Assembly (NCBI GenBank): GCA_002964805.2
Contig: PUDQ02000005.1
Location: 124,001-188,000 of the forward strand
Origin: Trametes villosa
Lineage: Eukaryota > Basidiomycota > Agaricomycetes > Polyporales > Polyporaceae
DNA: 64,000 bases
Direction of reading: 5' to 3'
A program made the position numbers and the translations under genes. Shown here in pieces: positions 21,741-31,313 of the stretch (the first letter of the stretch is position 1; the number at the start of each line of letters is the position of its first letter). Below the pieces are notes generated by a model that was not told where the DNA came from, did no database searches, and saw only the letters and a list, made by a program, of their open reading frames with translations.

Positions 21741-24698
21741 CTACTTCTGAGGGTGCTGCACATACCCCTGTGAGCGCTGATGTTTCTTACCACCTCCGCC
21801 TCCGCCCCGGCCACCGCCGCGGTGGTAGCCACCTCCTCCGCCTCGTCCGCGGAAGGACTGGCCCGCGCTGTTTGCACGATTGTCCGGCCCCATCCCCCGG
21901 TACTCGTCGTTGTCGTCGTCTCGCACATCGTCCTGCTCCGACCAGTGTTGCGGATAGCCCCACTGCTGCTGCGTCTGCTGCTGCACAGGCGGCGGCGGTG
22001 GCGGCGGCGGCAGTGGCATCGGCTGCTGCGGTTGCTGCACGTACGGACGGTACATGCGCGGCGGGGCAGGGAAGGGGGCGTTCGATGAGGAGGGAGCGTC
22101 GCGGTAGTAGTTGTACGCGGGGGGTGGGCCAGAGTCCTGCGCGTGGCTGTACTCGCGTGTAGTGGGGTAGCTGTTGTCCGGGATACGCGCACCGTAGTAC
22201 CGGGGATCCATGTTAGGCTCCAGCGGGCCCGCTGAAGGGCGGCTCTGCGGGACGGCGTAGGTTTCAGAGCGCCCGGACTGAGCGAAGGCCCTGCCGTCGC
22301 GGCCGCCATCGTCGCGCCATGGGGCGTCGTCGGCGCTCGGCCAGGGGGGGTCGCTTCGAGTGCCGTGCTGCATGCTGGACGAGGTAGCCACGGGCTGGGA
22401 CTGCTGCGGGGTCACCCGCGTGGTCGTCATCGGCTCGCGCGTCATAAGCGGCTTCACCGCCGCCTTTGCAGACGCATTCTTCTTAGCCTTAGGCTGCCGC
22501 TGGGTGCCCTCCTCGCCCTCCCTGATCTTGATTGGCCTCCCAGGGGCCGCGCCCGGCCATCCGGGGATGTGGGGGAACGGGCAGTCCCAGTATAGGTGGT
22601 CTGCCGCGTGGCAGCCGCTGCAGCGCATCGATTGGATCCTCTTGATGTCGCGGTGGATCGGCGATACAAGTGGGGTGTCGCCAAGACGGTCGCGCCAGTT
22701 CGCCCAGGCCACAGCGTTCCTGGTCGGAGGTTCAAGGTACACGGACGCGATGACGACGGGATTCCCCGCATCGTCGAACGTGTCGCGCGCCGTCACCTCG
22801 ATGTTGTTGATGACATCCTCTGCGTCTTCCTCCGCGCTCGAGTGTGTAGACTGCGCAGACCGCTCCTTAACAAGACCGACGAGCATGCCGATGTTGCCGG
22901 GCCTCCGCATCGCCGTCATGACGAGCTTCTTGACACCCTCGGGGTTGACGAAGGCGAGGTGGGCGTACGAGAGCATGTAGCGGGACGGGAGAGGAGTGAT
23001 GGGAACGAGAAGGAGAGTGATGTTGGGCATCGGCCAGACTTTCTGTACGTTGATACGCTCGAAAGAGACCTCGGTGAGGTCGTCGATCACCCATGTAACG
23101 GCGCCGTCGTGCTTGAAAGTCGACGTTCTGCGTCTCGGCGGGGCGGAGATGGTGAACTTCGCTTGTTTGGTTATCTCGGTGACCGCGCTCCGGAGGCACG
23201 CCTCATTCGCGTTCGCGGCATCCGTCCCACAGTTCGCGTCGTAACCGAAGATCTCGATGCCGACAGCCCTGCCAGCCTTAGCTGTTTCGACGATCTTGAG
23301 CTTCAGCCCCGTTCGCTCATGAAGGAAGTCCTTCGGTTTGCGCGGGTAGCACTGTGGGAAGCCGCCCTCCGGCAGGAGCAGAACTTCGAGCTTCCCGACG
23401 TGCGCGTAGCGGGGGTTGGCTGGGGCAGTTTGTTTGGCCTCTACAGGGGCAGCTACAGTGGGATCGTGCGCACCTTCGTCAGCTGCCTCACAGGCGGCCG
23501 CAATCGTTTTGTCCGCCCACATGCTCTCCTTCAGGCTGAAGCCCGGGATTCCTGGACCTCCCAGGGAGACGTCCGGTGCGTACGGAAGAGGGTTCTCCAA
23601 CAGGAGTGGGTCGGGAATGCACAGCGCCGTCCCATTGGGGGGCGCGGACGCAGCGTCGAGGATCTGCAGAGATCGAGCATCGATGGGGAAAGCTGGGAGA
23701 TGACGCAAGCTTTGGGCGTCCGGGGCGTCGTACGCCGGCAAGCCATGGTCCGACGATGAGTGCCTAGCATAGTTTGTCGCGTTGTGCTGGGTAGGGCCAT
23801 TCTGCAGGTAGGACGTGGATGGGAGGGACGGTTGCTGCTGCGCGAGCTGCAGGGGCAGCGGTAGGGCGTCAATTTCAATCAGATCCAGAGCCTCCCCAGT
23901 GTGAGACACGGGTTCGGCGTGTCGGGCCGTGCCGCGGCTAGTTCCAGCCTCCCCATCGTTCGGGGCTTCACGAGTCGCAGGCCCAAGGGCAGGAGCATCG
24001 CATGCGGAGGCGCAGAGTGGGGTGATAATGAGTTTCACAAAAGGTGGGCCCGTTCCCTGGGATCCGTCCGCAGGCAAGAAGGTCTGGAAATGCGCAGTAT
24101 AGCCAGCGGCGGAGATTGTTTGGTACGTTTGAACCGCGTCCCAGACAAACGCTATGACACGTTTGTTTTCCTCCTCGCTCGTCGCGCTCGGTGCCGCCAG
24201 TCGCGCACTTTCAACAGCCTGGGCGAGGCTGGCTTGTGCCGTCGCCTCGATCGACGGCTGGATCGCATGTGCCGGGCCCGCTCTACCGTTCCTCATCTCG
24301 ACGATAGCCGACGCGAGGTCTGCAAGGTTTTCGTGAACGAGGGCAGCAGTCTTGGCTTTCGAGTTGAGGTGAGCAGGGGGTACTTGCGCGACGGGTCTCT
24401 CGGGCGCGGCCGGTTCGTTCGTCACGCTAGTGCTAGCGTCGGGGAGATCCGCGGCGATCGCGGGGTTGTCGGCCAGGGGCAGGGGGACATGCTGGGAGAT
24501 GGCGGCCGCGTCACGCGAGGTCTCAGCAAACGGGTCGATCAGATTGGATCGGCGGGCTTTATGTGGTGTGGCCGGCGGCGAAGACCCCTCACGGTATCTC
24601 TTGCGGCTCCGGTTATCCTCCGGAGTGTCTGCAAGCTGGGGGCCGTTACGATTCCCCTCAGAGGCATACGGTGTGTTAGGACATACATGCTTGTCCAT
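21741..24698 (-). CDS. LINE ORF1: Gag-like RNA-binding protein
   Basis: 985 aa, uninterrupted, start ATG at 24698. The first ~480 residues are Ala/Pro-rich and low in recognisable motifs. A more ordered central part (LTEVSFERINVQKVW, YMLSYAHLAFVNPEGVKKL) is followed by one CCHC zinc knuckle (CSGCHAADHLYWDC). The C-terminal third is a disordered Pro/Gln-rich tract with a run of nine prolines, ending in an RGG-type tail (RGRGGGGGYHRGGGRGGGG). Zinc knuckle and RGG tail both point to binding of the element's RNA in an RNP particle. The LTR element is inserted 22 bp before its start codon. Confidence 0.85.
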   Translation of the reverse strand: MDKHVCPNTPYASEGNRNGPQLADTPEDNRSRKRYREGSSPPATPHKARRSNLIDPFAETSRDAAAISQHVPLPLADNPAIAADLPDASTSVTNEPAAPERPVAQVPPAHLNSKAKTAALVHENLADLASAIVEMRNGRAGPAHAIQPSIEATAQASLAQAVESARLAAPSATSEEENKRVIAFVWDAVQTYQTISAAGYTAHFQTFLPADGSQGTGPPFVKLIITPLCASACDAPALGPATREAPNDGEAGTSRGTARHAEPVSHTGEALDLIEIDALPLPLQLAQQQPSLPSTSYLQNGPTQHNATNYARHSSSDHGLPAYDAPDAQSLRHLPAFPIDARSLQILDAASAPPNGTALCIPDPLLLENPLPYAPDVSLGGPGIPGFSLKESMWADKTIAAACEAADEGAHDPTVAAPVEAKQTAPANPRYAHVGKLEVLLLPEGGFPQCYPRKPKDFLHERTGLKLKIVETAKAGRAVGIEIFGYDANCGTDAANANEACLRSAVTEITKQAKFTISAPPRRRTSTFKHDGAVTWVIDDLTEVSFERINVQKVWPMPNITLLLVPITPLPSRYMLSYAHLAFVNPEGVKKLVMTAMRRPGNIGMLVGLVKERSAQSTHSSAEEDAEDVINNIEVTARDTFDDAGNPVVIASVYLEPPTRNAVAWANWRDRLGDTPLVSPIHRDIKRIQSMRCSGCHAADHLYWDCPFPHIPGWPGAAPGRPIKIREGEEGTQRQPKAKKNASAKAAVKPLMTREPMTTTRVTPQQSQPVATSSSMQHGTRSDPPWPSADDAPWRDDGGRDGRAFAQSGRSETYAVPQSRPSAGPLEPNMDPRYYGARIPDNSYPTTREYSHAQDSGPPPAYNYYRDAPSSSNAPFPAPPRMYRPYVQQPQQPMPLPPPPPPPPVQQQTQQQWGYPQHWSEQDDVRDDDNDEYRGMGPDNRANSAGQSFRGRGGGGGYHRGGGRGGGGGGKKHQRSQGYVQHPQK

Positions 24699-24715
24699 CC
24701 AGTTGCTCTCTCCAG

Positions 24716-24720
24716 AGATT
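24716..24720. repeat. Ty3 element target-site duplication, left copy (AGATT)
   Basis: AGATT directly precedes the 5' LTR and is repeated directly after the 3' LTR at 31771-31775. Five bp is the usual Ty3/gypsy duplication. Confidence 0.85.
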
Positions 24721-25177
24721 TGTCGTGGAGACGACTAGACGCCCTGTATTTTTCCATATTTTTCCGCATTTTTCCTGCTTTTCTACGGCCATTCTACGGT
24801 ACTTAGCACGCGCTGGACTTAGAGTTAGAGTAGATAGATCACGTGACTCGTCACATGACCCCTACCTGCAGGTTGAGTGCATTGTGCGCACAGACCACCT
24901 CTACGTTTGTACATGTTTGGCTCCCCTTACTTAGTATATAAGGACCCCCTGTAGCGACCCTAGCCCTCATCTTGACCTCTTGGTCTTTGGGCTAGGTAAG
25001 CCTTGTTTTGTATTCGCTCTTATGTTCTGAATGTTAACTTGGTCTTTGGGCTAGATTCGTCGTGAGAACCTAAGCTCAGGTGTTGAGAGACCTTCGTCCT
25101 CCACCCCGGGGTTAGATCGTGTTAGTCTTCTTTAGTTGTGCGTAGTTCCTCGTCGTGCCGGGCCTAGCTCCGCGACA
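24721..25177 (+). repeat. 5' LTR
   Basis: 457 bp, TGTCG...CGACA ends. TATATAAG at 24935-24942 is a good TATA box about 34 bp before ATCTTGACCT at 24969-24978, the likely start of the transcript (R region). The phrase TTGGTCTTTGGGCTAG occurs twice, near 24979 and 25039. Confidence 0.93.
24935..24942 (+). promoter_or_regulatory. LTR TATA box
   Basis: TATATAAG, at the expected distance upstream of the inferred transcription start at about 24969. The same site recurs in the 3' LTR. Confidence 0.65.
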
Positions 25178-25192
25178 TTAGGTCAAGATCCC
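25178..25192 (+). other. Primer-binding site, probably self-primed
   Basis: Two bases after the LTR comes AGGTCAAGAT (25180-25189). It is the exact reverse complement of ATCTTGACCT at 24969-24978, the inferred 5' end of the element's own RNA. In the Tf1/sushi group the 5' end of the RNA, rather than a tRNA, folds back to prime minus-strand DNA; this layout fits that mechanism. Confidence 0.65.
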
Positions 25193-25927
25193 CCACCGTG
25201 CCGGAGATCTGCCGACCAGATCCTCCCTCACGCGTAAGTCCTTTCTGCTTCGTGATCACCCCCTGTGTTGGTACCCCTTGCGCACGCGCTTTGTCACCTC
25301 GGAGTAACGGTCAGGGCGCAACCCCAGGCTTGCCGATCTTTTGATTGGTACAATACGCGGAATCTGCCTAACCCGCAGTGTAAAATCCGGTGTTGGTTGT
25401 AACGAGTGCACCTCCGGGTGTAGGAGGCAGAGAAACGCGGCAATAGGAAGCCAAGGCAGGTTACCCTTGGGCTCGTGTCCCTTGTGGTAAAAGGACACAG
25501 CAATAGGCCGAGGAGGCTGAGCAGTCAGTGTCGGGTAGCGAAATCTGCAGATTAAGTCCCGAGATCGGGAGAGGACATCCTGGATCTTGATTGCGCCAAC
25601 AAAGTCCACGCGTACGATTGTGACGAGGAGGTTGATAGCTACCAAGAGGACGACGGTACTTGGGTAGATTGCGATCGCTTCCCCTGTCCCAACCGCATCT
25701 ACTCCATTTCCTCGCCGCAGAAGCTAGACGACGACGAAACCACCCCTCGCCTCCGCCCCACCTCCCTTAGTCAGATCAGCGACTTCCTCCCGGAGTTCAC
25801 CCCGCTTCCCGTCACCCGAGTCCCCACACCGGCACCCCCAACGCCGGTCGCTCCCACACCGATCCCTGCATCACCGGTTCCATCGCCACCCCGCACCCCT
25901 ACCCCCGAACCTCCCCTGTCGCCCATC
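25193..25927 (+). other. Leader and Met-less open frame upstream of gag
   Basis: From 25556 to the gag ATG the gag frame is open for about 124 codons without a methionine. The predicted peptide is acidic, then Pro/Thr-rich (e.g. DEEVDSYQEDDG, FTPLPVTRVPTPAPPTPV). It may be reached by splicing from an upstream ATG, may be relic coding sequence, or may be chance. The rest of the leader shows no gene. Confidence 0.4.
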
Positions 25928-27142
25928 ATGTCGGCAGACGCGCTCCAAGGGCTCATCGACGGGCAGGCCCACATCCAGGCCTCCCTCGCCACCCTCACCG
26001 CGACACTTACGGAACTAGTCCAGACCCTCACCCCGCGAGCCCCGGCGCAAGGCGAAGCAGCTGAAGACGCCGCCGGCCCAGCTCCCGCCATCGCCCCCGC
26101 AGTTGCTGCCCCTCCCACGCGCTTCCTGGATAAGGCCATCCAGAAGCCCACCCCTTTCAAGGGAACTTCAAGCGCTGATGCGCGGCGATTTTTGGCCGCC
26201 TTCACCGCCTATGCCATGTCCACGGGGCCCCTTCTCAACGACCAGGCGGAAGGCGGCTACGTGATCAACGACCAGAAATGGATCGTCGCCGCCCTCACCT
26301 ACCTCCAGGATGAAGCCGCCATCTGGGGAACACCCTACCTCGAGCTGGTCACAGAATCCACACCCGCCAAGTGCCCCTTCCAGGACAATTGGAGCGAGTT
26401 CCGGAAGGCTTTCAAAGCGCGCTTCGAGACATCCTCTGAAGTGGTCGACGCAAAGAACGCGCTCGCTGCCCTGTGGCAGGGAAGCAAGACCCTTCCGGAG
26501 TACGCCGCGAAGTTCAAGGAGATCATGGGCCGCACCGGCTACTCCGACGCCGACCTCCGCGACCGCTTCTACGAGCACCTCGCTAGCAACATCAAGGACC
26601 TGCTCGCTCAAACCGAGCGGAGCACCGGCACCCTCGACGACCTCATCACTGTTGCCACGGACTTCGACTTCCGTGTCCGGCAGCGCAAGGCCGAGAAGGC
26701 ACGCGAACAGGGCAAGCCGTCCTCGTTCCCCCGCTTCGGCACCACCACAACCACGACCACGACCCCGACCACCCCGTTCAAAGATCCGAACGCGATGGAC
26801 ATTGACTCAACCCGCACCCGCGAGGCCTTCATCAAGTCGATGACAGGCAAGTGCTTCGGCTGTGGGTCGACCGCCCACAACAAGCGCGACGGCAACCACG
26901 AGCGCGACATCTGCGCGTGGTGCGGAAGGACGGGCCACCGCGAGGTGGTTTGTCAGAGCAAGTACATGGGTCAGCCTAAGAAGCAGCGCGTGGCAGCGAC
27001 CGAGGAGGAGGCTCCCTCGGACACCGCAGCCGCCGCTACCGAGGCAACGGTGTCGGCCAGTCAGGTCGACATCATCGCCCAGCTCCTCGAAGGGCAGAGG
27101 CAGCTCGCTGCACAGATCGAGGCGATGAAGCAGGCTTTTTAG
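25928..27142 (+). CDS. Ty3 element Gag (capsid/nucleocapsid)
   Basis: 404 aa from ATG 25928 to TAG 27140-27142. A coiled N-terminus and an Ala/Pro linker lead into the Ty3-type retrotransposon gag core (PTPFKGTSSADARRFL, then WSEFRKAFKARFE, YAAKFKEIMGRTGYSDADLRDRFYEHL in parts). A Thr-rich linker precedes a CCHC zinc knuckle, CAWCGRTGHREVVC, and there is an upstream CFGC pair. It forms the virus-like particle and packages element RNA. No internal stop is present. The stop is preceded by a T-run where the -1 frame enters pol. Confidence 0.9.
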   Translation: MSADALQGLIDGQAHIQASLATLTATLTELVQTLTPRAPAQGEAAEDAAGPAPAIAPAVAAPPTRFLDKAIQKPTPFKGTSSADARRFLAAFTAYAMSTGPLLNDQAEGGYVINDQKWIVAALTYLQDEAAIWGTPYLELVTESTPAKCPFQDNWSEFRKAFKARFETSSEVVDAKNALAALWQGSKTLPEYAAKFKEIMGRTGYSDADLRDRFYEHLASNIKDLLAQTERSTGTLDDLITVATDFDFRVRQRKAEKAREQGKPSSFPRFGTTTTTTTTPTTPFKDPNAMDIDSTRTREAFIKSMTGKCFGCGSTAHNKRDGNHERDICAWCGRTGHREVVCQSKYMGQPKKQRVAATEEEAPSDTAAAATEATVSASQVDIIAQLLEGQRQLAAQIEAMKQAF

Positions 27143-28113
27143 ATCGGGTGCGCGCAAAGGCTACGACGCCGACACCCGCTGGCTTACGCACGGACATCCC
27201 CTCCCCGTCTATCTATGATTCGGTCTCCTCATGTACGTTCACTATACCTGAAATAGACACGACTAGTTCGTACTTCCGCATCAGTGTGAATCTCAAAGGG
27301 AGACACCGTAACGTAAACGCAGTAGCCATGATAGACTCCGGAGCCACGGGTCTATTCATCCATCAACGCTTCATCGATCAGCATCACGTCCTGATCCACC
27401 CCCTCGCGCGAGCCATTCCCCTTCACAACATCGACGGATCACGCAACCGAGCCGGGAGCATTACCCACTTCGCACGTCTGGAGCTAGGCCTCGGGTCGCA
27501 CAACGAACGCACCGAGTTCCTGGTCACGGACATCGGTCCTGAGGACATCATCCTCGGACTTCCCTGGCTTCGGAAGATCAATCCGCAGATAGATTGGACA
27601 AATGGGAAGGTTGAGGTCGAAACGGACGGTCGGTCGGCGACCCCCGTGGAGGACCTCCCCCCATTTGAGAAGATCTCGGCCAATCGGCGCCTGAGAAGGC
27701 AGTGGCAGAAGCTCGGAGTTCTGGAGGAAGCCACTGAGGAACTCTGGTGTGCCGCCGGGTTCACGTACTCCACCGAGCTCGCCGCCGAGGCCCACCGCGC
27801 TAAGCCCGCGAAGACGTTCGAAGAGATGGTACCGGAGGAGTATCGCCAGTACTCCAAAGTCTTCTCGGAGCAGGAGTCTGAAAGACTACCCGAGCACAAG
27901 CCGTACGATCACACCATCGATCTGAAGCCTGACGCTCCCGAGACCCTCCGGTCCAAGGTGTATCCAATGCCGGTCAATGAGCAGGCCGAGCTGGACGCCT
28001 TCCTCGAAGAGAACCTTCGTAAAGGCTACATCACCCCGTCCAAGTCCCCCATGGCTTCCCCTGTCTTCTTCGTCAAGAAGAAGGACGGCAAGCTCCGCAT
28101 GGTCCAAGACTAG
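27136..28113 (+). pseudogene. Ty3 pol, part 1: protease and start of reverse transcriptase, ending at TAG
   Basis: The pol frame is -1 relative to gag and open from inside the gag end. It contains the aspartic protease active site MIDSGATGLFI with the second motif DIILGLPWL. After a linker the reverse transcriptase begins: HKPYDHTIDLKP, YPMPVNEQAEL, KGYITPSKSPMASPVFFVKKKDGKLRMVQD. It stops at TAG (28111-28113), where relatives have Tyr in QDYRKLN. A change at one base makes the stop. There is no ATG at the start, so expression would need a -1 shift at T-TTT-TAG (27136-27142) or another recoding step. Confidence 0.85.
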
Positions 28114-28737
28114 CGAAAGCTGAACGACATCACCGTGAAGAACCGCTATCCGCTACCCCTCGCATCCGACATCATCAATCGCCTTCGCCAATCTAAGTAC
28201 TTCACCAAGTTTGACGTTCGTTGGGGCTACAACAACGTACGGATCAAGGAAGGCGATGAATGGAAAGCGGCCTTCACTACTAACCGGGGCCTGTTCGAAC
28301 CCCGTGTTATGTTCTTCGGATTGACCAACTCGCCTGCGACGTTCCAGGCCCTGATGAACTCCATTTTCGGGGATCTGATCGCAGCCGGGAAGGTAGCGGT
28401 GTACCTGGACGACATCCTGATCTTTAGCGCAACGCTTGACGAGCACCGCAGGGTCACCCACGAGGTACTGCGGCGGCTCCAAGCCCACGATCTGTTCCTC
28501 CGGCCAGAGAAGTGCGAATTCGACCAAACCGAGATCGAGTATCTAGGGCTCGTGATCCGGCAAGGCGAAGTCAGCATGGATCCCGTCAAAATCCAGGCAG
28601 TACGCGATTGGCCCCACCCCCGCAACCTCCGCGAAGTCCGAGGGTTCATCGGCTTCGCCAATTTCTACCGTCGCTTCATCAAGGACTTCGCCAAGATCAC
28701 TCGCCCCCTTCACGACCTCACCAAGAAGGATGCCCCC
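28114..28737 (+). pseudogene. Ty3 pol, part 2: reverse transcriptase palm
   Basis: Same frame as part 1. Shows NRYPLPLASDIINRL, FTKFDVRWGYNNVRI, FFGLTNSPATFQALMN, the active site VYLDDILIFS, and the connecting LGLVIRQGEVSMDPVK and RGFIGFANFYRRFI blocks. All reverse transcriptase residues expected here are present. The frame is broken after KKDAP by the inserted MITE, whose first three bases (TAA) give a stop. Confidence 0.88.
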
Positions 28738-29143
28738 TAAGGCTGGGCAACAGATGCAGATCATGCGCAGGTCAACCTGATCTGACCTGGAAATTGATCT
28801 GTGGGTACAGATCCCCAAGATCCAGATCATACACAGGTCCAGATCAGTCCAGATCCAGATCAGAGCTTCCAGCTGGACTATGATCCACAGGTCATTACCT
28901 GAGTAAAATTGTTGTTGTAAAATGTGTTCGAAACATCATGGAATGCCTGAAGCATCAATAAAAAAACTCAACTGCACAGATCCTTCACAGGTTAACCTAT
29001 ACCTGGACCCGTTTTGATCTGGATCTGTGGATCCAGATCAAAACGGATCCAGGTCAGCCCAGGTCCAGATCAAGGGGATTTTGGCTGCTCGACCTGTGGG
29101 TACAGATCCAGATCGCCTGTGGACCGATCCGTGCTCAGCCTTA
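28738..29143. mobile_element. hAT-like MITE, 406 bp
   Basis: Ends TAAGGCTGGGCA and TGCTCAGCCTTA are inverted repeats with one mismatch, flanked by an 8-bp duplication ATGCCCCC (28730-28737 and 29144-29151); 8 bp is diagnostic of hAT-type transposition. Removing the element and one duplication restores the pol frame as KDAPWEWG. It has no coding capacity and is full of GATCTGGATC/GGTCCAGATC words. It contains a near-perfect hairpin (29001-29025 with 29030-29054). Assignment to hAT rests on duplication length and terminal repeats only. Confidence 0.85.
29001..29054. repeat. Long hairpin inside the MITE
   Basis: Two 25-nt arms pair at 24 of 25 positions around the 4-nt loop TGTG. The core is GTTTTGATCTGGATC against GATCCAGATCAAAAC. 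Confidence 0.85.
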
Positions 29144-29151
29144 ATGCCCCC
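29144..29151. repeat. MITE target-site duplication, right copy (ATGCCCCC)
   Basis: Identical to 28730-28737, the left copy in the pol coding sequence. Confidence 0.88.
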
Positions 29152-30927
29152 TGGGAATGGGGTCTTCGGCAGCGCACCGCCTTCGACAAGCTCAAGGAAG
29201 CCTTCACCACCGAACCGGTATTGGTGACCTGGGAGCCTGAGCGGCCAACCCGGGTAGAGGTAGACGCCTCCGGATACGCGACCGGCGGAGTCCTGTTGCA
29301 GAAGCTGGAAGACGGGCTGTGGCACCCCGTGGCTTTTCGGTCCGAGTCTATGACCGAGGCGGAGCGGAACTACGAGATCTACGATCGGGAACTCATGGCC
29401 ATCGTGCGAGCCTTAGAAGACTGGCGCCACTTCCTGGAAGGATTACCCGAACCCTTCGAAATCATCACCGATCATCGCAACCTCGAACACTGGAAGACCG
29501 CCCACAACCTTACCCGACGGCAGGCCCGCTGGGCGCTCTGGCTCTCTCGCTTCGATTTCACGCTCACACACAAGCCGGGCACGGCCAACACGCAGGCCGA
29601 CCCCCTGTCTCGGATCTCGGAGCTCCAAGTCAGTGATGCCGAGGACAACCGGGATCAGATCGTACTCAAACCAGAGCGCTTTGTGGCCATTGCCGCCGCG
29701 GCGCTTCGGGTAGAGAACCCGCTGGATGGAAGGATCAGGGAGAGTAGTAGGAGGGAGGCGGAAGTCCTGAAGGGTTTGGAAGCCCTGCGGAAGGACGGAC
29801 CGCGGAAGTTGACGGATGGGACGTGGGAATGGGAAGAGGAGGGTGGGCTGGTGTACTACCGTGGTCGGTTGTACATCCCGCCCGAGGAAGGACTTAGGGA
29901 GGCCATCGTCCGGCAATGCCACGACGCGCCTACGGCTGGACATCCGGGCAAGCACGGGACGCTGGAGTTGGTAAGCCGGCTATACTGGTGGCCGGGGATT
30001 AGCGGGTTTGTCGAGAAGTACGTCCTTGGGTGTGACCGGTGCCAGCGCTACAAGGCCGCCGCGCACCCCTACGCGACGCTTCAGCCCCACGAAGTACCCG
30101 AAGGACCGTGGGTCGTCATGGGCGTGGATCTCATCACGGGTCTACCCTCGTCAAAAGGGTTCAACGCCATCGCTACCTACGTCGACCTGTACAGTAAGCA
30201 AGTCCACCTGGTAGCCACCACCGACACCGTCACCGCCGAAGGGATAGGCGAACTGCACTATCAAACCATCTTCCGACTTCACGGCATTCCCCAGAAGATC
30301 GTGTCGGACCGAGGACCCCAGTTTGCCGCACGAGTCACCAGGGTCCTGTACAAGCGCCTTGGCATCGAAAGCGGTCTCACCACGGCGTATCACCCTATGG
30401 CAAATGGGCAGACGGAGCGAGCCAATCAGGAGGTCGAGCAATACCTCCGGATCTACTGCGACAAGCGACAGGACGACTGGGCTGACCTACTTCCCACGGC
30501 GGAGTTTGTACTCAACTCGCGGGTACAGACGGCGCATGGACAGACCCCATTCGAAGTCCTATACGGCTACCGACCGGACTTCACCATCCCGGCGGGACGC
30601 CCCACGCAGATCCCATCACTCGACGCTCGGCTCACCAAGCTTCAGGAAGCACGGAAGGAGGCGGAAGCGGCACTGCGCATGAGTAAGGAGCGCATGAAGC
30701 AAGCTTACGAAGACGGCAAGCGGAAAGCTCACACGTTCAAGGTCGGCGATCGGGTCTGGCTTACGGCCAAGAACATCCACATCCATCAAGCCACGCCTAA
30801 GCTAGGACCCCGGCAGCTCGGTCCGTTCGAAGTCACTGAACGGATCGGAGACCTCGACTATCGCTTGGCCCTTCCCCCCGCCCTCAAGCTTCACGACGTG
30901 TTCCACGTTGACCGCCTATCCCCATAG
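29152..30927 (+). pseudogene. Ty3 pol, part 3: RNase H and integrase
   Basis: Continues the pol frame after the MITE. Ty3-type RNase H: RVEVDASGYATGGVL, YEIYDRELMAIVRAL, EIITDHRNLEHW, TLTHKPGTANTQADPLSR. Then the integrase zinc domain (H...H with CDRCQRYK) and the D-D-E core: GVDLITGLPSSKGF, KIVSDRGPQF, and NGQTERANQEVEQYL. The integrase end is LHDVFHVDRLSP, followed by TAG (30925-30927) where relatives usually have Trp (SPWKGNEVNG). A single G-to-A change explains it. An open frame starting at 29014 inside the MITE is an artefact of the insertion. Confidence 0.88.
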
Positions 30928-31302
30928 AGGGGGAACGAGGTGAACGGACGCTTACCACCACCACCCGAACCCGTGGAAGTGGAGGGAGAAGAAGAATATG
31001 AAGTTGATCGGATCCTGGATAGCCGCCGTTACCGTAACCAGCTACAATACCTCGTGCGCTGGAAGGGGTACGGCGAGGGTGAGGACAGCTGGGAACCGGC
31101 ATCAAACCTGACCAACGCACCGAAAAAGGTAGCCGAGTTCCACAAGCGCGCGCCCAGCGCACCTCGAAAGATCCAGGCTGTCGACTTCAAGAACCTTCCA
31201 TGGCAACCGCGGGTGACCTTCACCGACGCTGCGCCTCCGGACCGCGACTGGGAGGGCGGACGCTTCCCGGTCCGTGGGTCCATCAGGGACGATGGACAGT
31301 AG
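30928..31302 (+). pseudogene. Ty3 pol, part 4: chromodomain tail
   Basis: In frame after the second TAG: RGNEVNG, then a chromodomain EYEVDRILDSRRYRNQLQYL followed by VRWKGYGEGEDSWEPASNL and NAPKKVAEFHKRAP. Aromatic residues of the methyl-lysine cage type (Y, W, W) are present. Chromovirus integrases use this module to target heterochromatin (H3K9 methylation). A basic/acidic tail follows, ending at 31302. Confidence 0.85.
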
Positions 31303-31310
31303 AGGGGGGG
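31301..31310 (+). other. Polypurine tract
   Basis: AGAGGGGGGG, three bases before the 3' LTR, where plus-strand DNA synthesis would start. Confidence 0.75.
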
Positions 31311-31313
31311 TAA

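Noticed and set aside
22596..23759. Plus-strand frame of 387 codons opposite LINE ORF1
   Set aside because: Antisense shadow of GC-rich ORF1; no family features.
29014..29151. Start of a 637-codon frame with residues upstream of the RNase H domain
   Set aside because: The first ~45 codons are MITE sequence read in frame by chance; real pol resumes at 29152.
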